The translations under genes and the position numbers were made by a program. From NCBI GenBank assembly GCA_950295325.1, contig OX485803.1:36905554-36969553 (forward strand): a stretch of DNA of 64,000 bases, in the 5' to 3' direction. The notes below the pieces were generated by a model, which made no database searches, was not told the DNA's origin, and worked only from the letters and a program-made list of their open reading frames with translations. Source of the DNA: Polytrichum commune. Its lineage: Eukaryota; Streptophyta; Polytrichopsida; Polytrichales; Polytrichaceae. Of the stretch, positions 46,151-59,000 are shown one piece after another; position 1 is the stretch's first letter, and the number at the start of each line of letters is the position of its first letter.

Positions 46151-49100
46151 TCATTCTCCATCTTCATCTTCAGCTTCATTTCCATTCTCGACATCGTTTT
46201 CTGCAGCAGCAATACGTGCCAAGTTGTCTTTGGCAAAATCTATATGTTTTTGGGGGATGGTCATTGTCTCTGATTTGGAACCTTTGCGTGGTTTCCAAGC
46301 ACAAAGTATGGTATCTGTGTTTATCCATATTGGTTCGTATGCTGAGTCCATTGTCCATTTGAAACCTTTTTTGGTGTCCCACCCTAAATATGTGCGGAGC
46401 ACATTTTGATCTTTGGTGCTGGGACGGCAATATTCCACCTCAATTTGATGAAAATTTGGGCTAGTTGGAACAAAATTTGGTGATGACAATGCTTTTACCA
46501 ACCAAATCGGTTTAGGGTGCTCCTCATCTCCAGGACGTACGAGGATCATATACCCTTCGTAGCAATCAACAGCCACACGAAATGATGGAGCCGGACGATT
46601 ACGAGCTGGGCCAACATAATGGTCGTCCGCTGCGAACTCTTCACGGATGTCCCCATTGTCGAAGAACATGGCCTCAGATTCCACGATTGTCACTCGGCTT
46701 TGTGGCCAAAAACCTTGTGTCAAACATGAATGTGTTTCGACATCGGGTGCTAGCAATGCTGAGCGAATGCGATCCCAGTACGTAATCAATGGTTCGTGGG
46801 TATCCCGAACACGCCTTGTGATGTCTTCCTCGCACAATTCTTTCCAATATTGGATGAATCCGGATATACCTTTGATGATTTCTGGTCCATTCCTCATGGG
46901 GTTGGGTTTGCAAGGCTTCGGCTCCCCATCAGGTAGCATACATTTGCCTTCTTCGTTTTGGCGCCATACGAGTATCCCTTCCTCTGGACCCCAATCCGGG
47001 GAAGTGCACAAAACTTTGAATTGCATGGCCGGCAAACCATCATCACGCATATAGAATCGGAATTGTTGAGCCTTGGTATGGCCCACTAAACGGTCACCTC
47101 CCTTAAGAATGAATGGTTCGATAAACGCTTTGAAATCGGGCACTTCTTCAATCAAATGCGGGATGACTGGCACATTATCCAAATCCATGTATGATTTCAT
47201 GAGAAGAGGAATCGTCGGAAAATCCTCCTCGTGCAACTTCATACTCCAACGTCCAAATGAAGCGTCAATGTCATCATGCGTGTGGCCAACCATCAAAAAA
47301 GACACAAACACTTCTTTGAAAATGCCCTTGGCTACGAGCAATGACCAAAAACAAAACACGTATCGACATTTGTTGTCTTTGGCACAATTGTCCAGTTGCA
47401 CATGTAGAGTTGGAGGCAAAGGTTTAGCAAGAACGGTTTGTTCAGGCGGTTCTTGCAGTGACGATAGACATACTTCTTTCCCCTCTAGCACAGCCTCATA
47501 AATCGGTGTTGTTCCACATCCAACAAAAAGAGCGCGAGAGGATGATGTTGGCGGACTCTCAAGATCTCGTAGAAGTTTTGCAAAAGACCCTACGGTATGA
47601 TTGGCGTCGCCTGGATAGAAATCCAAGCCATAATGTGCATACTTGACGTCCACATGGCCATGTGCGATCATACCTGAATTAAGACATACAAATGAGAAGT
47701 ACATTCCAATATCATTTATGATAAGAAAATTCAATTTTTCCGCAAGCAGGCCAAGAAAATGAACAAACACTTACGGATGTACATCCGTAACTCTTAACGA
47801 TGAGCATGTGGGTTCGCAAAAAAAATGTGAAAACCAACGAACCTGTGACAGATATTGGGAGCTTGAAATATCCATCTGTAGCCTTTATTTTCCGTGCATA
47901 ACAAGGGCACGCAGTCTTCGCATGGTCCATTTTGTCATGAATGATTGTCAAAACCTCATTCGGCCTCATTATCGATAATGCGCGATTCTTGTAGTAGTCT
48001 TGACGGTGTGCCTCTTGGTTGTTGACATGCTCAATGTATTTCCGTTGATGTCTATTGTGCGACTCAGTCCCTATGGGATGTACATCTCGAAGGCCCTTGT
48101 ATTTCTCACAAGCAGAACACCTAGCAAACTTATCCCCAGGCCTCTTCGTAATGTACTCTGCAAATTGTTGATTCTTGATCACACTCAATTTTGACAACGA
48201 AATCGGCCCACATCCAGCATTTTCGCCAACCTCATTAACATCCATAAGTATGTTCTTCCATTTTGTCCCTGTAGGCAAAACCATCTGGACAATCTTTTCC
48301 CCCGACGGCAGAGTCCGTGTCTTGTGTGGCATCGCATCTGCTAATGGCATAATGATGGTTGATAGTGTTACAGTTGCTTGGAGTGTTGCCTCCCTGGGCT
48401 TCTTTGTACCAGAGTTGCCATGGAACCGAGAACGCCGTCCTTGCAGCGAGTAGTTCCGGAACCTATAAAAATCTGCCTTTGAAACTGCATGTATAATGTA
48501 CCATGCCGTGCAGCATACCTCTATATTTTCCAAGGTCACAACCTTACGACCTTCGGCATCAAAGTGCATGTTGCGATGGACTTCAAGTTTCTTTGCAGAT
48601 CGCATCCGAAAGTCCGCAAGCCACATCTCTTGTCTCAAAGATTTGATTTTGTCACGGGAAAATAGTTGGCAACACATTTTTGCACAACAATCCTTTGTTG
48701 CTACGGACCTAATAGATGTGTCTCCCAATGTTAGATCTCGACGACGTTGCGTGGGTTCACGGGGCACGCGAACGGAATCATATTTACGCCGACCTTGTCT
48801 AGGACGCATTGTGGCGAACAAAGTCTTTTGTATTTCCTCAAAACGACGTGCATGATTCCACAAGCTGACACCATCGTGAAGAACACTTCGCAACGGCCAT
48901 CGACGAAGAGAGAATCTCCAACCAGGAGGTACTTCCAATGGATGTAAGGAGTTCAAAATGCACACCCCAACATCTTCCTCCCCAAGGGGATTTGCATCAA
49001 TACAGTCCATAGGATTTGAGTTCCTACAAACACCATTGGCCACGGGGACGCCGTATCCATTGACTATGACAACATCAAGATCAATCCATTGTTCCCGCGA

Positions 49101-49307
49101 ATAACCCTCACATGTTGGTATGAAATCATCCTCTGCATTGGCGACACCAATTGTAGTTTCATGTTCCATGACACCTTCAAATTCGCTAGCATAGCTTGAC
49201 GCTTCCGAAGAGAACTCGAATGCACTATCTCGGACGTTGGAATCCATGGCCACTACAAGTGACCCACATGAAGAGTATGTCAAAATATCCCATTCAATAA
49301 ATGTCAT
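46151..49307 (-). CDS. E3 DUF7869-like DDE transposase
   Basis: Exon 1 is 49307-47843 and exon 2 is 47673-46151. The 169-bp GT-AG intron is phase 1, and the gene encodes 995 residues; an alternative start at 49247 (MDSNVRDS) gives 975. In order: acidic N-terminus, a Cys-rich block (ATKDCCAKMCCQLF, ~203-215), CSACEKYK (~397-404), then three conserved acid-bearing blocks: IIHDKMDHAKTACPC (Asp ~458), VQLDNCAKDNK (Asp ~583) and VGHTHDDIDASFGRWS (~617-632). The spacing and GHTHDDID block resemble the DUF7869 family seen with mobile elements and suggest an RNase H-like transposase; this is inferred. The C-terminal third (DEEHPKPIWLVKAL, TYLGWDTKKG) resembles a BAH/chromo-type beta fold, weakly. It probably cuts E3 ends, and perhaps E2 ends too since the TIRs match. 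Confidence 0.8.
47770..47791. promoter_or_regulatory. Palindrome in the E3 transposase intron
   Basis: CTTACGGATGTACATCCGTAA plus flanking C: a perfect palindromic variant of the E3 site, with TGTACA at the centre. It lies inside intron 47674-47842. The E2 copy of this intron lacks one. Confidence 0.8.
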
Positions 49308-49395
49308 GGATAGTCCTAACGCTTATTGTCAATGAAACACAATGTCAACAATAGTGGATTTCATGGCCTGGAAACAAAGACACATTGGTATACGA

Positions 49396-50431
49396 ACGCG
49401 CGTACGTATATCTCCATGTAACAACATTATCAGTGCAAGCACGCGCATACATATGTCTTTATTTGTTCATAGTCGGCGGAAAGGTCCAGACAACAAAAAC
49501 ATGACAGTTTTATGGGCGCGCACCCGTAAATCTCTTCGTGGTCAAAGAGGTCAATATCATGCGCAAATGTTTTCGCAAATTATACAACATAGGTATACGG
49601 ACGTGCGTCCGCAAACATCTGAATGTCAAAAGTCAGTGTTGTGCAAGACACACAGAGGTTTAGGAAACCAAGATGTCCAGGTGCCAGGTTCCTACTGTGT
49701 ATTATGAATGTCAAAATATTATACTATGACACATAGGGTGATGTAAGCTTAGGGTTTAGGGATCTTATACCTCCATTGACCGTACAGTCTCAATGTAATA
49801 TTCTACATGGCACATAGTGAAAAGTATGGAACCAAAGGTTTGCAGGTTTACGGATGCGCGTCCGTAAACCTCTCTGTACCTCATTACTAGCACAAATAGG
49901 TTTAGGTTACTGGACGTGAGTCAGAAAATTTTCATGACAATACAGTCTCGTTGGTATACTATACATGGCAAGTGGTCATGATGTCAGCTCAGGTGCAATA
50001 CCGAACAATGGAACAAAAAGGTGCAAAAGTTTACGGACGCGCGTCCGTAAACCTCAATGTAGATGAAATAGGTCAAGTATAATTCTCACTGCAATAGATA
50101 TCCAATCAAGCAAGAGGTTTAAGGTTTACGGACGCGCGTCCGTAAACCTTAATGTACATGAAATAGCTGAAGTATAATTCTCACAACAATAGATATCCAA
50201 TCAAGCAAGAGGTTTAAGGTTTACGGACGCGCGTCCGTAAACCTCAATGTACATGAAATAGCTGAAGTATAATTCTCACAACAATAGATATCCAATCAAG
50301 CAAGAGGTTTAAGGTTTACGGACGCGCGTCCGTAAACCTCAATGTACATGAAATAGCTCAAGTGCAATTCTCACAGAAATAGATATCCAACCAAGCAAGA
50401 GGTTTAAGGTTTACGGACGCACGTCCGTAAA
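49396..50431. promoter_or_regulatory. E3 palindrome array upstream of the transposase
   Basis: About ten sites. Diverged ones lie at about 49397, 49510, 49590, 49850 and 49912. Near-perfect ones are at 50030, 50125, 50220, 50315 and 50410, the last four in an exact 95-bp tandem repeat. The full site is TTTACGGACGC plus GCGTCCGTAAA, a 22-bp palindrome. The position relative to the transposase start matches the E2 main array. Confidence 0.92.
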
Positions 50432-51652
50432 CCTCCGTGATTTGCGGCGCCATAATAGGACCATTTCACCAGGAACGATACTTGCCATAAACAAAAATCA
50501 ATCACTATAAGGATCCAGACAGTGCAATCCACATAAAATTGGCTCCACTAATGGGTTTATGGCTTGGAATTTAGTGTTTAGGGTATAAAAGGTCCATTGC
50601 AATAGGATCTGTACCTGCACGAAATAAACATCCAGAACACTACAAGGGTCCAAGCAGCGCAACCCACATCTGAGATGCAAAAAGAGTCCCTTGGTGGAGG
50701 GGTGTCCCCTTAAGTACTGATCGTTTCCCTTGGATCCGTTTTCCAACATAGGATACTAGCCACCATCTACGTCCTATAAATAAAAACCTAACATTACTAC
50801 ATTCCGTGTGCCAGCCTTACAATGGAATGTGTATTCATAGTGGACAACATGCATAGACGATGAGTCCACATAATGACAAAGAAAAAGGCATCTACGTATT
50901 TATGGTGGACAACAAAGAAAATAGGCTAATAATATATGAGCATTGAACATTGTTGAGGGGTGGTTTATAATATTGAAGTACCTAATATTGAGAGGTCATT
51001 GTAGAACTAGGAGACAGAAAATTATAGTGTCGTGTGAAACATCAACCACAACAACAACAATAGTACATGGAGTATAAAAATACGTGTCATTCAAAATTAA
51101 ACTAGCATCTATTTTATTGTTTTGCATACGATGTAATGATATTCACTCCAATATCATGTTATCTCCTCTCATCTAGCATTTAAACTAGTAATTACATTTG
51201 CCACCACCCTACCATCCAACCCGTTTAATTTACCCACTTTTACACACCTATACATAATTATACTAATACGTACACAAACTTTGAGCGCCTAGATGCCATG
51301 AAAATAGCACATCTATTGTCATAGGCACTATGGGTTGCTTTAAAATCAATATTCTCAATTTCCTCTCTTAACTTTAGGGCCCCCTTCAATACATCAACAT
51401 TTATTTCAAAAAAAATAATACTAGCATTCTTAATGTACTATACGTGAGACAAAAAACAATTTTTAGTACCCCATGTACATTATCTACAATATTGACTCAA
51501 ACAATAGCAGTTGTTGTTCTAAGTAACATTATGAGCCCAACAAACCATAATGGAGAGAAGGGGAGGGTTGGGTATCCAAATATTATAAAGGCAAGCAATT
51601 TTAAGTTGGTGACAGAAGGGGGATACTCTCATTAGTTCATACGTGGTACCCT

Positions 51653-51740
51653 AAATCCTAAACCCTAAACCCTAAACCCTAAACACTATACCCTATACCC
51701 TATACCCTATACCCTATACCCTATACCCTATACCCTATAA
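51653..51740 (+). repeat. Interstitial telomere-like repeat
   Basis: About four CCCTAAA units pass directly into about nine CCCTATA units, all heptamers. Plant-type telomere sequence inside the transposon. Confidence 0.9.
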
Positions 51741-54069
51741 CCGCCCACCCCTGAACAAACACAACGACATACGGTACGCATGGTTAACTGAATAACTCCC
51801 AATACATGTGTAGCCTTAAGTGGAAGTAATTCAAAACTATATGACTACCTTTAAATTTTGTAAAATAAAACCATAAACATTTCAAATGTGAAGCAAATTT
51901 AGGGGTAACCTTACCTTTCATTTTTTTAAATCTTTCTTTGGCTTTAAACCATTTGCTTTAAACATATACTTTTGATGAAAGGTTTTGAAGATCGTATATT
52001 GGTATTCTATAATCGAGTCCTAAACACAACTCACCACCGAAAGAAAACTCCAAATATAAACAAGTTTGCTACTACTTATAAGCGATAATACAAGCTGAGG
52101 CCTATGTGTGGAAGGATTGGATGGATCCGAAAGGTTGTTTAATGTACAAGAGGGATGTACATTCAACACATACCCATGCATTTTGTTTTAATACAAGCTT
52201 AGACCTATGTGTGGAGGGATTGAATTAATCCGTAATGTTGTTTAAGGTATTACAAGCATATGAATTCTCCCCATATCTCGATGTTTCGGTTTTGTTAATT
52301 GCGTTTCACAACTTATTGCGATAATTGAGGGATTCACAAGTATTTCTTGGCAAAGTTTCATGAGAATTTGTGGCCAATTGGTATATTGCCCCAATTGCAT
52401 TTGAATCCCACCTTTGAGAAGAAAAAGAATTCTTATACTGAAGTTAATCAACAAGACATCCTTTTATTGAATATTATTACTATTCTCGAAATATAGAGTC
52501 CCCTCCATAGCTCGGGGGGTGCACTGTACTAAACATGTACGAGTTATACGTGAGTGCACAGGAGGGGTATTGATTTGGACCTTGCCGTATTGCATATACA
52601 TATGGTATACATGTTATAATTTATAGTTACGTACATATATGGAAGGCCTTTAAAAAGTATAGAATAATTGTACTTGTATGGTATTGTTACTATACTATAT
52701 ATCATAAGTGTTCATATTGGATAAGTTTTCATAAGGTTTGGTTTGTTGGGAGAGTTTATAGGATGCGGAGGAAGTTTGGTAATCGTTGGGTGGAGTATAG
52801 GGATCCATTTGACTTGATGGACCGTCCATCAAACGTGGAGATTGGTTTATGTTGGTATCAAAAGGGGCTAACAACAAGTGGACATATGATCTTATTGATC
52901 ATTCCATGGTAGACTTAGAGACAATAATTGCATTTGTATACTTATGTTAATGACTCTCGGGGGGGGGGGGGGTAGTCATTGGTTGGAGTAGCAATATACG
53001 TGCAAACAAATGATAGGGTATTTTAAAAACATGGGGGCAAAAAATTATAAATGGACTTAAGAGTAATATAGGGTATCAAAAATGGCACTGGACATCTTTA
53101 AAGTAGTATAGGGTATGGAATAATTGGTAATTTGGAATTATAAGTAATGCAAGCCATTTTTCTATTAACCCAAAGTAGAAATTTATATAATGATAGCATG
53201 TGAAAAAAATAAGAGAATTGAAAGTAATACCCCCCTATATCCTTATTTTTTTAACACACTGCCCCCCCGAGTAATGACTAATATATATGAATGGATGTTT
53301 TTTTGTGTATACATATTGTCGCTTGTATATTTATTGTTGCAATTGTATGTGTATTACTTCATTTCACAAAAAATCACTTGTATATATTAGGGGGTTTTTA
53401 GAGTATGCAGTGAACGCACGTGATTCTAGGTTTTAATGAAAGGTGCTCCCCCACTCTCCATAGAGGCCACACTAGAAATTGTAGTTAGTTTCTCTCATTG
53501 TTTGGAGTTCCAAAATGATATTATTATTATTATTGATGTCATTTAATTGTTGACAATGACATAATAATTTACTCAACCTCACACCCTAATATAATTTCCT
53601 AAAATAATGAATACTTTCTAGAGCTCGTATGAATATTTCACTCATTATCAAAAGTGAAGAGAAGAGGCAACGAGATGGCTCATTTTATATTTAGAGTGAC
53701 ATTTAGTGTGACTTTTAACTTGCCTTAGCATAAACATAAGATGTTATTATGACATAATATGATAATAAAATCACCAAACTAAGTATAAATTAAACCCCTA
53801 TTTCAATACCAAATATAGACCAGTAGGGTGATGCCACGTAAGGGTATAGGCCGGCGATTGGGCGCGACGTTTGGGGTAGGGACACGTGGAGGCACGCCAT
53901 TGTTTTAGGGTTCCAAGTACTCCAGCACCCTTTCGCCCTCGCTCTTCGTGCTTTTCCTTCCTTCTCTATCATCTCTTCCTTCCGTTCCTTCTACTGTTGC
54001 TCTTGCTTCTCTTGCTTTAGGGTTATAGGGTTTCAAAGTACACCAGCTCCCTTTTGCCCTCCTCTTCGT

Positions 54070-54385
54070 GCTTTTGCTTCCTTCTCTTGCAACTCTTGTT
54101 TATCTTGTTTATCTTGTTTATCTTGCTCATCTGCTCTTGCTTCTCTTGCTCATTTGCTCATCTTCTCTTGCTCATCTGCTCTTGCTCATCTTCTCTTGCT
54201 CATCTTCTCTTCTTCTCTTGCTCATCTTCTCTTGCTCAACTTCTCATCTTCTCTTGCTCATCTGCTCATCTTCTTTTGCTTCTTTTGCTTCTCTTCACTT
54301 TCTTCTCTTGTTTCTCTTGCTTCTTACCCTTATCTTCACTTTCTTCTCTCTCTTCTCTTGCTTCCCTTGCTGGTCTTGCTTCTCT
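54070..54385 (+). repeat. CTCTTGCTCAT pyrimidine-rich microsatellite
   Basis: Irregular CTTGCTCATCTTCTCTTGCTCATCTGCT repeats. Hydrophobic Leu/Ser open frames across it in all three forward frames are by-products. It may be part of a leader. Confidence 0.85.
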
Positions 54386-55252
54386 TTCCTCACAATGCAA
54401 AACTCATTCTTATTGGTCAATTGCTGACGCGCGTCAGAGCTAGAGTAAGTTCTCCTTGTTTGCTGCTCATTTGCTTATTAGCTCATTAGCTCATTAGTAA
54501 GTTTTGCTTGCTGCTTGCTTGCTTGCTGCTCATTAGATCATTAGGATGCTCATTGTTGCTTGCTACTGCTCATTAGGTTGTTTTCAGTTGTTGATCTCAG
54601 TTGTTGCAAGGGTAATTAGTGTTTCAGATGTTGCTCATTAGGGTTTCAGTTGTAGCTTCACCATGTAGTTCATTATATTTTTTGCATACAAATCAATAGT
54701 TTCCTTTCACTTGTGTTGCATGAATCTGATTTATGAGCAACTTTTTTGAGTAGTTCTCAATGTTGAATCATGCATGTGCACATTGAATTACTAGAGGTTT
54801 CTGACCTCAATTTTATTGTTCATTTGCAGTTGGTATTAGCTGCAGCAGGAGCAGCTAGTTGTGGTTTAGGAGCAAACACTCTAGAAAGGTAAGTTTTTTA
54901 GAACATTGCAATTGCATTTTGTATGATTGCAATTTTGGGTTGTTGTGGTTTAGGGCTTAAGGTTAGCATGACAGAATGTGAGATTCCAGTTTCAAGGAAT
55001 TCTGAATTTGTTTAGTACTTTGTCTATGGCTACATTCTAAGAATCATTTAGTTATGGACATGTCAGTGTTCTGAAAGTGCCTTATGTTGTCAATCTGCAG
55101 TGCAGTGTTTGCTATTGCAGTGAAGTAAGATTGCATTCTTATTTGGAGGGCAAAACCATATTGGACGACAAGGTAAAGTCCCGAAAAACACGGAGCATTA
55201 ATGAAAACATTGGAATACGCAAACATTACAATAGCCTTTATAATCCTCAAAG

Positions 55253-55987
55253 TTTACGGACGCGCGTCCGTAAACTTTGTGGATCTTTGTGTAGGTGAGA
55301 GACAAGCCTCTCAAACAACATATTACGCAAACGAAGCCAAATATTGTAATATTAGGCATATTAAAATAGCCTTTATAATACTCAAAGTTTACGGACGCGC
55401 GTCTGTAAACTTTGTGGATCTTTGGGTAGGTGAGAGACAAGCCTCTCAAACAACATATTACGCAAACGAAGCCAAATATTGTAATATTAGGCATATTAAA
55501 ATAGCCTTTATAATACTCAAAGTTTACGGACGCGCGTCCGTAAACTTTGTGGATCTTTGGGTAGGTGAGAGACAAGCCTCTCAAACAATATATTACGCAA
55601 ACGAAGCCAAATATTGTAATATTAGGCATATTAAAATAGCCTTTATAATACTCAAAGTTTACGGACGCGCGTCCGTAAACTTTGTGGATCTTTGTGTAGG
55701 TGAGAAACAAGACTCTCAAAAATATATGTAGGTGAGAAACAAGACTCTCAAAAAATGTAGGTGTGAAACAAGACTCTCAAAAAAATATTAACCGTAACTT
55801 GAATACATTGATATTTACCACCATACTATCTTTGCGAAGTTTACGGACGCGCGTCCGTAACTTATAGAGATATTTGAGTATATATAATATACGCGTTATG
55901 CGTATTTGGAAGAAATGTATCTTTTCATTTGGATCCAAAAATATAATTGAGACAATTTGGAAAACTTTACGAACGCACGTTCGTAAA
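55253..55987. promoter_or_regulatory. E3 palindrome array upstream of the fusion gene
   Basis: Sites at 55253, 55388, 55523 and 55658 lie in an exact 135-bp tandem repeat. Further sites are at 55840 and 55966 (diverged). They sit in the presumed 5' untranslated intron that ends at the acceptor just before the ATG at 56043. The 135-bp repeat also produces a repetitive open frame on both strands, which is not a gene. Confidence 0.92.
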
Positions 55988-56042
55988 GTATGATCTATAT
56001 CTTTTGCCAAGAATTCTAACTTATCTATCTTATCATTTGCAG

Positions 56043-59000
56043 ATGGCATCTAAAAAGAGACATGCAATTGAGATGTTCGCAGAAGCTCTCATTCCTCCGC
56101 TACCAGAAGCCATCAAAGACATAAGTCCCAACGACCATTACAAGCCACAAGATGAAATTGTGGATAATTGGACAGTATTGGTAGAAAAGGACGAGAAAGA
56201 AATATTTGTGCTTAGATTTGCATATCAAATGAAGACGGACATAGATGAAGCTGAGAAGTGGATAAAGCTTAAATCGTGGACAGTAGAGTGTGCAGTGGCA
56301 CAAAGGGATTATGTAGTAATAGACCTTGAGAAGAAAGAAGATCGGGTCACTTTCATTTTGCACGAATCCTACCACCCCTTCAACAAAAATGAGTGTGAGA
56401 ATGCTAGTACAGATGCGGCTTGCTTCAATCTCCAGACGGAGTTCCAAGACTATGCATGCAATGCACCTTGGACGGGTAAGCGGCTTGGACGACTCTTGAA
56501 CAATGTAACAAGAGTAAATGGAGCCTTGCTAGAGGCCAGAAAGGGGAAAGATAAGAAAAAACAAGTCGTTCCTGAACGACCCAAGCGTGTGCCTAAACCA
56601 GTGCCGGAATCCTCAAGGCCCTCGCAGAGTGGTGCATCAAGAGGGAGCAGACAAGCGAGTAAACGCTCTCACTGGCAGATGGACTCTGGACTAACAGAGG
56701 GTCCGGATGTCAGCTCTACACTGACTGTCGCTCCACTCCTCAAAAAGGGTCAACGCCCTGACGCCGAACTCTCAACAAAAATATTCCAAGAGTTCGATGA
56801 GAAGACGAAGGGATGCTGGCCCCTTGGCATGTATTTTACTTTCGAAGTAGACGTCTACAAATGCCACAAGGGCACCGAAAGTATGAATACCAGAGCAAAA
56901 GAAGAAAGCGGTGTATGGTGGCAAATGAACAACATCATGAACAACCCCAAGTTTGATATGCAAACCATTTGTGTGACACCAAAGGATCCTATCGTTGAAG
57001 TCAACGAAAAGAATTGGCCGATTCTCAAGAATGGAGAGTTCTACATTGTCGACGGCCAACATAGTGTAATGGCTGCAAAAGCTCTCCTTGAAGACGACGA
57101 GTGGAAAAGCCCATTAAAGGAGACAATCCGATATTGGAAGGCATTCGTCGTGCATTCCAAGGACTCGAACCAACTCATAGCAATATCTGCCTTCATGAAC
57201 CAGGGGAATAAAGTGAGGCAGTTCGAGGCTTCATGGGCAGCCAACATCGTGGCTGGGAGGACCTTGTGGGTGGAGCACGAATGTCCCCCAAAAGAAAGAG
57301 ATAATGCTGTCGTGAAGAACCCAAAATGGCAGGTATGTTACTCAAATAGATTTACGGACGTGCGTCCGTAAATGTGGCCCTTCTCCTCCCACTGATTCAA
57401 ATATTTGAATTTAATTTGTACTGAATTCAATGTTCTGATTTCTTGCAATTCGCGCCTCTTGCAGACATTCAGCAATGCCATATTGACAAAGTTCTCGAGT
57501 ATAGACATGAAGACAAGCGGCATGAAAACAGTGCATGAATTAAAAGGCGAACTCAAGCTCATCACTGCAACAGAAGAGACGTGGTCAATATGGTTGCGAC
57601 TTTTCGATGCCCACAACAACGGCGACCTTGTCAATCCATATACGGAGAACACCTACAAGAGCGACTCAAAAGTTAAGGTACCACCAATCCTACGAGAGTT
57701 CTTTCGTCCCCTCCAAGGATTGATGGACTCGGAGCTGTACAAGGCAGCAGAACACATTCTTCTAGAAACTCCTAGAAGAACTCTGCCCTATCCCAAAATC
57801 TTTCTGAAGCGGCCGAAGCACATGAAGCCATCCACGTACCACATTAAGGAATGGTGCGATTACAGAAAGAAGAAGACCATGGCTGTAAGGGAGATTAGCA
57901 AATTGCTACCCACCCACAACCTCATTAATAGTGATGGTGAGATCGTGTGGGAGAATTGGAGGAAGCTGAAGGGTGAATACCACATCAATGGCGTCTCAAT
58001 GCGAGCTTTGATAAGAGGGGCATCATCCTTCCTTGCCCAACGATCCAGAAGGAACAAAAAGAAGGGATCCATCGACGAGAGGGAGGCAGGGTTGTATGTT
58101 CACTTTCTCGATAGGAAAAAGAACGCGAAATTTGGAGGGTTTGCAAGATTCTGCACGGTCGCAAAGGGCATGAAGTTCGGCGCATGGGACACCCATGCTT
58201 CAAGAGCCTCTGTGAGAGATGACCCCAGGGGTTGCCCTTTCGCCATTTTTGATTTTCGTGCAATTCCCGGAGCATGGAAGCAAGACGTTGCGGGAGCACC
58301 CTTCTACGAGCCCTTCTTAAAAGCCTTCAAGAGCTATCGCTCGCCTGCCCTCTTCGAGCCTCATGTGTGGTTATGGATTGTAGAGCAAGAGAGGTCCACA
58401 TCCATTGTCCATCTGTACACATCAACGATGGACCTCGAATACGATATGTACCACAACACCTACATCCCAGCGAAGACAGAAGGGATCACTTTCATTCAAG
58501 AGGCAAGGGGGGTGAAGCAAGTGGGAGCTGTGCAGCTTTATTTCTTAACACGCAAGTCTTCCCCAACTGGGCGATTGCCCATTAAACCACACGAGGTGTT
58601 CAGGAAAGTCTATTCGTTGCCGCCACCACATCCCAAGGAGCTTGTTGAGGAGACAATGCATGCAATCTATCCGGCGTTCGAGCTCCGGATGGACTTTTAT
58701 ATAGGGGTCTTGAAGGCTTTAACTGTCATGAGTGAGACAGTTTACAACGTCTTCGGAGGCACGAAGTTTATGTATGCAGCACTGGTGAGTATTTGTTTGT
58801 CTTTCAACCCACCTATCTTTTGCATAGTTATTTTACGGACGCGCGTCCGTAAAAACCCAGTATCAGGTGCATGTGAATTTTACGACCGTGCGTCCGTAAA
58901 ATTGTCCAACTTTTGAGTGGTGGTTTTACGGACGCGCGTCCGTATAACGTGTTGACATCTAGCCTCATTTATATGCAATCACCACTATTGTTCTTATCTA

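Larger units (their letters stand above)
50432..55252. other. E3 central non-coding region
   Basis: No supported gene. It contains a telomere-like tract grading from CCCTAAA to about nine CCCTATA units (51653-51740), a G15 run near 52957-52972 and a long pyrimidine-rich CTCTTGCTCAT microsatellite (54070-54385). It also has two related segments about 130 bp apart (AGGGTTCCAAGTACTCCAGC, ~53908; AGGGTTTCAAAGTACACCAG, ~54025). The leader exon of the plus-strand fusion gene probably ends near a GACAAG|GTAAAG donor at about 55172. Confidence 0.5.

Noticed and set aside
50030-50431. CRISPR-like regular repeats with spacers
   Set aside because: The repeats are palindromes and the spacers are themselves repeated, not unique. 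The setting is a plant transposon with no cas genes.
54054-54489. Leu/Ser-rich hydrophobic frames in three forward frames
   Set aside because: All three frames are open because the microsatellite lacks stop codons; not a membrane protein.
55198-55731. Repetitive 173- and 176-codon frames on both strands
   Set aside because: Produced by the 135-bp tandem repeat around the E3 palindrome. The repeat period is a multiple of three, and the frames lie upstream of a well-supported start.
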